The notes beneath the pieces were generated by a model. That model saw only the letters and a program-made list of their open reading frames with translations, made no database searches and was not told where the DNA came from. This document shows positions 55,431 through 64,000 of a stretch of DNA of 64,000 bases, in pieces. The DNA is taken from assembly GCA_037974665.1 (NCBI GenBank), contig CM075768.1, forward strand, positions 11,771,001 to 11,835,000, given 5' to 3'. The stretch comes from Ehretia macrophylla. Its lineage: Eukaryota; Streptophyta; Magnoliopsida; Boraginales; Ehretiaceae. The position numbers and the translations under genes are program-made. Within the stretch, counting starts at the first letter, position 1. Every line of letters starts with the position of its first letter.

Positions 55431-57239
55431 TGATGCGATCAGTTGTGTGTGTAAAAATTGGTGTAAAAACAACCAAGTTTAAATACCCGCAAGTGCACGG
55501 ATCTTCGTAGTGTAGTGTGCTTAGAGTGCGGAATCGTACCACAAGGAAGCTCGTTAATTAAGTTAGTGAAGTAGTGTGAAAGTGTTTAAAATGCTTAAGT
55601 GACAGGTTTTGCAATCAGAGTGTAAATTAAACTACAACTAACTAAGTTATCTAAGTTAAACTAACTAAGTATGGATACGAGGGGTAGTGATCTAGGGGTC
55701 GAATATGTAAATGAGGCAATTAATCTAGGCTCGTTATTTAGGATTATCTGATTTAATGCAATGGTTAAGCTATAAGCATTTAACCTACTCAATCAACTTA
55801 GCTTATTAAAATCCCGATTACTAACTTTGATGTAGGTGTTATGCCATCTATGAGTATTGGAGCCATAGTATAGAACTGTCCTTGCAACCTGGTATAAAAG
55901 GTCTGTTTCAACTAAGCAATCAACTTCTTCTTACTTGGTCTAAAAACTAAGGTCTACTTAAAAGCATTACCAATAGTTCATGGAATCTAAGTTTGTCAAG
56001 CTATTTTTGATTCACTATTAAAGCATGGATACATAGCACGGAAGTAAAGCAATCATAACATCTACTGAAAAGCATTACGTTATGAAAGACATTATTTAAT
56101 AGTAAAGCAATCATACATCTACTGAAAAGCATTACGTATGAAAGACAATACTGAATTAAAATAAGCCATATATTGCATTTAAAGCGTATAATCTGAATCC
56201 GAGACCGTATATTAAAAGACTAACACTTACAATATTCTCCCCTAGATATCAATCTACTAAAAAATAATTGAATACGAATTCTGTAAATAAAAGAGAGTCA
56301 AGAAAGGCTCCCCCGTATTGACGAACACGTATTATTTATCCCAAAAATTTGAGCAAAGGTCCGACGCAAAGTAGCTATTCGGGTGGAACTAATTTCCCCT
56401 GAATAAGAACTATTAGGGATAAGTTTCCCCCGAATAAGAGCTTTCATATTAAAAGCTATTCGGGCAGAATCTCCCCTGGATAATAACTACTTGGGTCGGA
56501 CTTCTCCCTAATAGTAGCTATTCGGGAAAATTTTCTCCAAATAAGAACTACCTAGGTGGGATTTCCCTCGTATCCTACTAATTAAATACGACTACAACTA
56601 AAACTAACTAGAATTAACTTGAAAATTGATTAAAAATAACCAAAATCCAAAATTAATTACATTTTTCGGAGGGAAGAGGGCTATTTATAGACAATTTTTC
56701 AGAGGCGCGCTCAATTTCATCCATGGGCAGCTTGACACGTGTTGCATCCAAAAGGTTCTGATGGCGCACTCGAGCGCCAGTGAGGGGCGCTTGAGCGCCC
56801 TTCTGCTCCATCGTTAAATCTTTACCACGTGTTTTCTTCTAGAAACTAGTGGAATTTTCTGCATAGGGCGCTTGAGCGCCAGGAGGGCGTGCTCAAGTGC
56901 CCTTTTGTTGACATTTTGGGCTAGAATTTTGACTTTTGACTAGGCTTTGACCGAGCGTTGACTGAGGCGTTTCTGGGCTATTTTTAGCGTTCTGAGTCTG
57001 GTTATGCGCTTGTTTTGGCCAAATTCCAACTCTAAGGACTCCATTCTTCCACCATTCCGCGTTTTCCCCATTGTCCATTTTTTGACTTGCATTTTGGATT
57101 ATTTTTGGGTCAGAACTTCCATTTTCTGGTATTCTTCTACATTGCATCGAAAGTATCAAAATGTTGCAATTATCCTTAAGTTAAGATGCAAATATAGTAC
57201 AAATACCAAGGTTTGAGTGCTGCAAATACAGTCACATCA
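55431..57239 (-). repeat. Ath-3 3' LTR
   Basis: 1809 bp, minus-strand TGATGTGACTG to CTGATCGCATCA. The TATA box is at 56682-56689. The palindrome cluster upstream of it (56763-56895) has decayed arms such as GGGCGCTTGAGCGCCC, where a CTCGAG centre became CTTGAG. Confidence 0.9.
56682..56689 (-). promoter_or_regulatory. TATA box of the Ath-3 LTR
   Basis: Minus strand TATAAATA in GTCTATAAATAGCCC, the same context as the other Athila LTRs. Confidence 0.6.
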
Positions 57240-59287
57240 ATATCCCCAAACCTAAACCTTGCTTGCCCTCAAGCAAGACTGTCTTTAAAACAGTTGCGAA
57301 AGTGAAAGTTGCAAAGTTTTTACAAGTCAAAACAGATGAAATAATCTATCCTATCTTTTTGTCAAACATTTTTCAAGTATGAAACATGAGAAATGCAATC
57401 TACTATCTTAAACCTATTCAGCAGTTGATGACAAACATGATAAGAGAACCTTGTACATAGCTTTCACAAATAGGTACTCTTATTGAAAATCGACTATTGA
57501 TTGCTTTGGAGTACATATTTAGAAGTAAACTAAGCAGATTAAGTTCACGCAATTCTCAACTTTCAAGTTATGCAAACAGATTAGACCTTGATATTATTGC
57601 CTACATTTGTAATTGAACTTTTGATCATGCCTTAACCCTTTAACATTTGCCAGAAATATAAAAGTACAACTTACAATATCTCTATATAGTGTTCAGCTTC
57701 CTTTGCTTGCTGGATATCCCATGTAGCAGGCTTTAAGGCCAACAATCTCCCACCATTATGACTGAGGTTGCCAGGTTTCAAAAGGACCCCTACGTGTCTT
57801 AATCACCTGAGATATCTAGGCTCGAAACCTTACACTATAGCACATATCCCAAATTACAATGTCTAGGATAGTGGTGCTTAGAGATTTACAACATATTTAC
57901 ACTAAAAATTTATTCAATAGTAAAGGTATGTACAACTCCTTTTCTTTTTCCATTTTTTTTATTGTTTTCTTTTCCTTTTTCTTCTTTTTTTCAGAGTGTA
58001 CATACAAACAGAGTAACATTAACATAATATACTATACAGACATGACATAAGGGTTCAGGTTTCAATCATAAGAAGTTCTCATAACAAACGGTAATCGTAT
58101 CTCAGTCCTTTCATAATCACATAGCTATCAATTGAAGAAAGGAAGAACAACTAGGTTTACTCATAAATACAGTACCCCAAAGTTTCTCTTACAGAGTTTC
58201 CTCAGAGTTTTTCACAATACATAGCTAACAAGATAGGTTCTCAAATCATCTAAATCATCTTCTTTTAAACAAGTAAGTATCAAACTACTCTTCTCATGAA
58301 CAAAAATGGTGTATTTCTTGCATATTTTGAAAAAGGTTTTCATGAAATGTACGCACCCCCACACCGAAACTTTGCTTGTCCTCAAGCAAATAGCACTATA
58401 AGACAGTGAGAGTATAATATGCAAGTAATAACATAATGACAAATGCTATATCCCCAAACCTATGGTTTGCTTTTTCATCAGCGCATGTTGATCAGGTATA
58501 AAGGAAAATGTAGTAAGAATAGATATCACCTAATGTGAAGTATTTATATGTTGATGTCAAAGCTTATCTACTAACTTTTGCCAAACGATGAATCATTCTG
58601 CAATTTAAGATTAGTGGACAAAGCATTTTACAGGTTATCACCAACACATCAAAAATAATAGTTAATCTATACAAAATAGTATAAGGGAGGGGGGTCAAAA
58701 AGAATCAAGGTCACGGAGACTAACTAAGACATAAAGCACATAAATAAACTACCCAGACCATTTAGACTCTTTTCTGGGGTGCTAGAGTTGATACTCCTAC
58801 AAAGACTAACTCTTCCAGAGGTTTCTGTACTCACGACATCTAGTGCTTTCCTTCGGCCACTTAAGGCCAAAGCTAGTTCCACAAGGTCAAGGATAGAACA
58901 GTGGGGTTTTACGTCATAGACGTTACGTCTGGTGTATGCTCACACTCCTAACTACCTTATCAAGTAATACCCAATAGACCCAAACTACACTAAGCTGGTG
59001 GAGTAGCTCACACTATAAGACAGAGTTACACAATTAAGCTAACCGCACATAGAAACGTACAGTGACCACTAGTATAACAATACTGGTACCTCTATGAATG
59101 TTCCTCAGGGCTTAAAACCCAAACTACCTAAAGTTGAAGAAAGATTCAAAGAGTACATGTAAACGACATAAATTAAACAAATATTTACACAAAAGAGTAC
59201 TAGGTTGCCTCCTAGTAGCGCTAAGTTTAATGTGATCAGCCAGACGGTTGTACTGAGTTTAATGCCATCATCTAGGCAGATTCCATT
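57240..59287 (-). other. Ath-3 long 3' non-coding region
   Basis: It begins next to the LTR with the PPT (minus strand GGTTTAGGTTTGGGGATA, 57240-57260). It holds the purine tract (57935-57990), the PPT-like copies (58351-58390 and 58451-58462) and the hairpin (59199-59216). No envelope-like ORF is seen. Confidence 0.75.
59199..59216 (-). other. conserved hairpin after Ath-3 pol
   Basis: Minus strand ACTAGGAGGCAACCTAGT, identical to 33748-33765 of Ath-1 and at the same distance after integrase. Confidence 0.6.
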
Positions 59288-60508
59288 TTATGGAAGGTAA
59301 ACAGGGTCCAAAAGTTCAACGGATTCAAATTCATGAAGGACCACCTTAGGATCGAAAACATGCTTCAGTCTTTGTGCATTGACTGTGAGAATACGCCCAT
59401 TTGTGGGATGATTAATCAAGATAACTCCGGACGAACATGCTTTAAGTACTTCATAAGGACCATCCCACTTTGTTCTTAATTTGCTTGAGAAGAACTTCAA
59501 CCTAGAATTAAATAGCTACACTTTATCAGAATGAGAGAAAGTATTTCTTATAATAGATCTATCATGCATCCTCTTCATTCTCTCTTTATAGAGTTTGTCA
59601 TTCTCATAAGCTACGAAGCGAAGCTCTTCCAGTTTACTCAACGCCAACTTCCTACCTTCACCCGCCTATTACAAGTCAAAGTTCAGGGCCTTAATAGCCT
59701 AATAGGCTTTATGTTCTAGTTCAACAGGGAGGTGGCAAGCTTTACCGTATACCAATCTATACAGGGACATGCCGATGGGAGTTTTGAAAACAATACAGTA
59801 GGCCCATAATACGTCGTGTAGACGACTTGACCAATCTTTGTGATCGGGCCTAACTGTTTTATGAAGAATTGACTTGATTTCCCTATTCGACACTTCCATT
59901 TGACCACTTGTTTGTGGGTGGTAAGGCATTGTTATCTTGTAGTGGACAAAGTATTTTCTTAATAAGGCTTCGAGTGTCCTATGACGAAAATGTTGTGCTC
60001 TGTCACTTATAAGTATATGTGGCACCCCGAATCGAGAAAATATGTTCTCTTTAATGAACTTGACCACGACTTTGTGGTCATTGGTTCGAGTTGCCACTGC
60101 CTCTACCCACTTAGACACATAGTCCACACCGACAATAATATAAGTATAACCTGAGGAATGAGGAAAGAGACCCATGAAGTCTATACCCTACACATCGAAT
60201 ATTTCACATATAATAATGGGTGTAAGAGGCATCATGTCCCTTCTTGAAATGGAGCCAACTTGTTGACATTGTGGGCAATTTTTATACACTCGCTGGGCAT
60301 CCTTGAAAAGAGTGAGCCAAAAGAACCCACATTGAAGGACTTTGGCAGCTGTCATTTTTCCTCCGAAATGTCCACCATATGCTTTAGAGTGGCGGAATTG
60401 GAGAATGCTGTCAGTTTTATCCTCAGGTATATATCTCCTAATGACTTGATCGGCACAAATCTTGAAAAGATAGGGATCTTCCCAGATAAAGTGTTTGACT
60501 TGTGCCAA
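59288..60508 (-). pseudogene. Ath-3 integrase
   Basis: Pieces 60508-60188, 60175-59699 and 59500-59288 lie in one frame. The zinc finger is [10 protein letters not shown]...CPQCQQVGS. The core has [19 protein letters not shown] and [13 protein letters not shown], so D, D and E are all present. Stops are a TAG between FDV and GIDFMG (near 60185) and a TAG near 59697. The C-terminus ends RLKHVFDPKVVLHEFESVELLDPVYLP. It is a useful reference for the deletion in Ath-1. Confidence 0.85.
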
Positions 60509-60532
60509 AAATCGTTCCTGTTCTCGTTTACC

Positions 60533-61098
60533 CTAGTGAGTTGGAATCTCTTGGGCAGCCAGATAGTTGACATAGTGGGCATACCACGAGGTCTTATGTA
60601 AGACATCAAAAAGTTGCTCGTCAGGGAACGAATCTTTGAAAGGCAAAGTATTAATAGGAGAATCACGTACCAAATGTGATAGATGATTGGCAACAGAGTT
60701 CTTGCTTCCTTTCTTGTCCTTGATCTCAAGGTTGAACTCTTGTAGGAGTAATAGCCAATAGATTAGATAGGGCATTGTATCCTTTTTGGTCAGTAAATAC
60801 CGCAAAGCCGTATAGTCCATGTAGACTATTACTTTGGATCCTAGGATGTAAGATCTAAACTTATCTAGGGAGAATACTACAACTAGCAATTCCTTTTAAG
60901 TGGTTGTGTAGTTCTTTTGAGCTTATCTAAGGTTTTGCTAGCATAATATATCACAGTAGGCAATTTGTCCTTATGCTAGCCTAATACAGCTCCCACTACA
61001 TAATCTGATGCATCACACATTATCTCAAAGAGAAAACTGTAATCAGGAGGTTGGATGATTGGAGCAAAGGATAACAAGGATTTAAGCTTCTCAAAAGC
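60533..61098 (-). pseudogene. Ath-3 RNase H
   Basis: The minus strand reads a decayed start (PDYSFLFEIMCDASD with frameshift near 60950-61100), then [32 protein letters not shown] (relatives have [11 protein letters not shown], so the TDH became MDY). It ends [11 protein letters not shown]. It is out of frame with the RT block. Confidence 0.75.
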
Positions 61099-62958
61099 TT
61101 ATGAGCACTTGTTATCAAAGTTGAATTCGGTATCGTGTGCTAGGAGACTAGAGAGAGGTCGGGCTATATGGCTGAAGTCCTTGATGAAACGCCGATAGAA
61201 ACCTGTGTGACCAAGGAATGATAGGATATCATGCACCGTCTTGGGTGCGGGTAGCTTTTCTATTAGCTTGACTTTGGCTGGGTCTACATGGATTCCATCC
61301 TGTGTAATGACATGACCCAGACCTATACCTTGCCTAACCATAAAATGGCTCTTTTCCCAACTTAGAACCAGGTTCATTTCAACACATCGGTCAAGCACTT
61401 GTGAAAGATATTTAAGGCACTCGTCGAAGGTAACTCCAAACACTGAGAAGTCATCCATGAAGACTTCCAAGAACTTTTCGATCATATCTGAGAAGAGTGC
61501 CATCACATATCTTTGAAACATCGTAGGGGTGTTGCAAAGACCGAAAGGCTTGCGCCTAAAAGCAAAGGTCCCATAGGGACATGTGAATATAGTCTTTTCC
61601 TGATCTTCACGAAAGACTGGGATTTGGTTGTATCCCGAATACCCATCCAAAAAGCAATAGTAGCCTTGTCCGGTTACTCTATCTAGGACTTGGTCAAGGA
61701 AGGGTAAATGAAAGTGGTCTTTCTTTGTCTTGGAGTTGAGCTTCCTATAATCAATGCATACATGCCATCCTGTTGTGGTGTGTGTAGAAATGAGCTCACC
61801 TTTGTCATTTAGGACCACAATAATCCTAGATTTCTTCGGTACTACTTGTACCAGACTTACCCATGGATTGTCAGAAATCGGGTATATAATACTCGCATCA
61901 AGTAACTTAATGATCTCTTTGTGGACGACATCACCAATCTTTGGGTTTAGTTTTCTTTGAAATTCTCGAGAAAGAGTAACTTCATCCACAAGATGAATTC
62001 GGTGCATATATACAAAAGGATCAATTTCTTTCAAGTTTGAAATTGTCCAACCTATTGCATTTTTGTGAGTACTCAGGACTTTCAAGAGTTTGGCTTCATT
62101 CTCGGTAGTCAAATCCGAGGCAATGATGACTGGTAAGGTCTCTTCAGGTCCCAAATAGGCATACTTAAGATGTTCAAGCAAGGTTTTGAGTTCTAGTGCT
62201 GGTAAAGACTCAATTGTGGGGCAATCGGGGACTTCAGGGAAATTATTTGTTACTTGATCATCCTTATCTTGATCAATAACAATGGAAGCGGAGGCGACCA
62301 TTTCAGAAGAAATATCGCATTCAAACAATAGTTGTTCAAGTTCGGCTATCTCCTCATTAGAAGACAAGAGTGATTGGGCAAAATTATCGATGCATGAGTC
62401 AATGGTATCAACATGGAAGCATTCTTCTTCCTCATCTTGGTCTAATTTATTGGCTGCATCAGCAACCCTTAACTTCGTTATCATGTTCCCAAATGTTAGT
62501 TCTATCATCCCCATCCTACAGTAAATAACAACATCAGTTGTTACTAGGAAAGGTCTGCCTAGTAAAACGGGAGTGGTATTCTTGTTATCAGGGCCTAAGT
62601 CTATATCTAACACAACGAAATCCACTAGGAACAAAAATTCTCCTACTTTGATTATGACATCCTTTACAATACCTTGAGGTCGCCGCTCAGATCTATCTGC
62701 CAGTTGAAGGGTTACATTAGTCAGTGTCAACTCTCCAAGACCTAGCCTTTGGTAAACTGTGTGTGGGATGAGGTTAACACTAAATCCTAAGTCTAGCAAG
62801 GTGCTTTCTACCCATTGGTCATTGATTAAACATGGAGTCGTGAAAGCTCCTGGGTCACTACACTTCTGAGGCAACCCTCTAGTGCAGATGCTTATAACCT
62901 TTTCAGTAAGACAGACTATCTTAGGAATGGAGTTGGTCCGTCTCTTTTTCACACACAA
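61099..62958 (-). CDS. Ath-3 protease and reverse transcriptase, 619-codon open block
   Basis: The longest open frame in the window. Residues 54-70 hold the Athila protease motif LLDLGFSVNLIPHTVYQ (usual DLGAS, here DLGFS), followed by LGPDNKNTTPVLLGRPFL (about 121-138). An acidic linker (about 170-300) separates it from RT: CIDYRKLNSKTKKDHF (401-416), FLDGYSGYNQIPV (436-448), PYGTFAFRRKPFGLCN (461-476) and FMDDFSVFG (500-508), with all three RT Asp residues. The frame is separated from gag by a shift near 62960 and from RNase H near 61099, so it is an internal slice of gag-pol and not a separate gene; the first Met is not a true start. Confidence 0.85.
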   Translation of the reverse strand: MCVKKRRTNSIPKIVCLTEKVISICTRGLPQKCSDPGAFTTPCLINDQWVESTLLDLGFSVNLIPHTVYQRLGLGELTLTNVTLQLADRSERRPQGIVKDVIIKVGEFLFLVDFVVLDIDLGPDNKNTTPVLLGRPFLVTTDVVIYCRMGMIELTFGNMITKLRVADAANKLDQDEEEECFHVDTIDSCIDNFAQSLLSSNEEIAELEQLLFECDISSEMVASASIVIDQDKDDQVTNNFPEVPDCPTIESLPALELKTLLEHLKYAYLGPEETLPVIIASDLTTENEAKLLKVLSTHKNAIGWTISNLKEIDPFVYMHRIHLVDEVTLSREFQRKLNPKIGDVVHKEIIKLLDASIIYPISDNPWVSLVQVVPKKSRIIVVLNDKGELISTHTTTGWHVCIDYRKLNSKTKKDHFHLPFLDQVLDRVTGQGYYCFLDGYSGYNQIPVFREDQEKTIFTCPYGTFAFRRKPFGLCNTPTMFQRYVMALFSDMIEKFLEVFMDDFSVFGVTFDECLKYLSQVLDRCVEMNLVLSWEKSHFMVRQGIGLGHVITQDGIHVDPAKVKLIEKLPAPKTVHDILSFLGHTGFYRRFIKDFSHIARPLSSLLAHDTEFNFDNKCS

Positions 62959-62963
62959 ATCCT

Positions 62964-64000
62964 TCAGAAATTGGCATAGGTAGGGATTTGTTGAATTACC
63001 TCTACTAAAGGCAGATTAATCTTAATATCTTTCAGATGCTCTAAGACCTTGAGTTGGTTAGGATTAACACTCGGATTCGGACGGGACAGAGCTGTTGGGA
63101 AATGTGCTTTGGATGAAAGTTCAACTAAAGGCTCTACCGTTGGGTTTTTATTCCTACGGGAGTCATCAACATTGTTGTTTAAAACCTCGATCTCAAGTTC
63201 CTCTACCTCCTCAAGAATATCCCTATTTTTCTTTCTATCCTCCTTGTCTATCACTTTCCCACTCCTAAGGGTAGTTACGACCTTAGATGTTCGTGGGCGG
63301 TCTCAGTTTGGACATTACTACATTGTCCTTGTGGATTTTCCACGGTCTGAGATGGGAGTTTACCCTCATCTCTCCTGCTTAAAGTTTGGGCCATTTGTCC
63401 AATTTGTCCCTCAAGTTTAGCAATAGACTGTTGCTGAACTTGGACCAATTGTAAGAGTTTATCAAACTTGTCATCTGATGATGATTGTGCAGGAGGAAGA
63501 GCGGGAAAATTATTCTGTTGTGTTCGGAACGGTTCTTTCTGAACTTCGTACAAACCAGGAAGGTTAGAGTTTTGTGGCCTTTGATATTGCTGTTGAGGGA
63601 AACGAGGCTCAAAGTTTCCTTGTTGTTTTTGATAGTTTTGTTGAGGAAACTGAGGCTCATGATTCCTTTGTCACCATGAAAATGCGGGATTGTCTCGCCA
63701 GCCAGGATTATATGTGTTTGAATATGGATTGTAATTTCTTGTATAACCTTGAGTGGCGAAGACTTGTTCTTGCATGAATTCAGGAAATTGTGAACGGATT
63801 GGACAGTCTAGAGTAGAGTGATCTACTGCAGAACATACATCACAAACTTCCATGATTTGAAGAGCTTGTTATGAATAAGTAGACCCTAGAGACATGAATT
63901 TTTCTAATTGACATACTAGGGCATCTACTTTGTTGGCCAATTGGGTGTTGGAGTTAGAGTTAACCTCATACAATGCCCTCTTTTGGGGGTTGTGAGTACT
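62964..64000 (-). pseudogene. Ath-3 gag, partial at the window edge
   Basis: Pieces on the minus strand cover the end of the capsid (NSNTQLANKVDALVCQLEKF, to about 63880) and the zinc knuckle CDVCSAVDHSTLDC (about 63840-63800, intact C-x2-C-x4-H-x4-C). They continue with the asparagine/glutamine-rich tail and, in another frame (63254-62964), the charged linker EVEELEIEVLNNN...NPNQLKVLEHLKDIKINLP. Frameshifts lie near 63270 and 62960. The N-terminal capsid lies outside the window. Confidence 0.8.

Larger units (their letters stand above)
55431..64000 (-). mobile_element. Athila-type element Ath-3 (5' LTR outside window)
   Basis: The 3' LTR at 55431-57239 is followed to the right by a PPT, a 2 kb non-coding region, integrase, RNase H, RT, protease and most of gag, all on the minus strand, up to the window end. 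Sequence and layout match Ath-1. It inserted into Tek-C integrase; the left flank is ACCTT (55426-55430), and its partner must lie beyond 64000. It is the least damaged of the three Athila copies. Confidence 0.85.

Overview
This is a piece of a plant nuclear genome, most likely a eudicot, and almost all of it is transposable elements. The clues are tRNA-iMet and tRNA-Asp-type primer binding sites next to long LTRs, plant-type gypsy and copia polyproteins, chromodomain integrases, a CACTA terminus, Mutator- and hAT-like inverted repeats, and an AT-rich background with CA/TA microsatellites. I found no intact host gene, no tRNA or rRNA gene, no CRISPR array and no bacterial-type operon. Element nicknames below are mine.

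Left part (1-17436). A foldback Mutator-like element (95-760) is followed by a decayed copia element on the minus strand (Cop-1, about 1256-9355). Its 3' LTR was split by a nearly full-length chromovirus of the Galadriel type (Gal-1, 1308-7144, minus strand). A proline-rich GGT-repeat ORF follows (12153 down to about 9386), cut in two by a 2.2 kb solo copia LTR (9498-11689). Next come a broken plant transposon-protein-like gene (12373-13203) and the right end of a CACTA element with three 403 bp subterminal units (13520-15491). A scrap of copia pol and an unexplained GGGCT-flanked AT-rich segment lead up to 17436.

Right part (17437-64000). This is a stack of nested gypsy elements. The outermost is a Tekay LTR fragment on the plus strand (Tek-D, 17437-19403), carrying an hAT-like MITE. 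Into it inserted Tek-C (minus strand, from 19404). The 3' LTR of Tek-C is split by Tek-B (plus strand, 20811-43229). The pol of Tek-B is split by an Athila-type array: LTR, internal region, LTR, partial internal region (26049-38944). The integrase of Tek-C was hit twice more, by Tek-F (minus strand, 45078-55035) and by a third Athila copy, Ath-3 (minus strand, from 55431 to past the window end). The order of insertion is therefore D, then C, then B, F and Ath-3, and after B the Athila array.

Every element has a damaged coding region: stop codons, frameshifts, or lost catalytic residues. The longest open stretch is the 619-codon protease-RT block of Ath-3 (61099-62958), which keeps its RT active-site motif. 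The most interesting signals are non-coding: a hairpin just after Athila pol, PPT-like motifs repeated upstream of the real PPT, clustered perfect palindromes upstream of the Athila TATA box, and a strong bias of Tek-B stop codons to CAG-to-TAG changes. I see no previously undescribed gene system.
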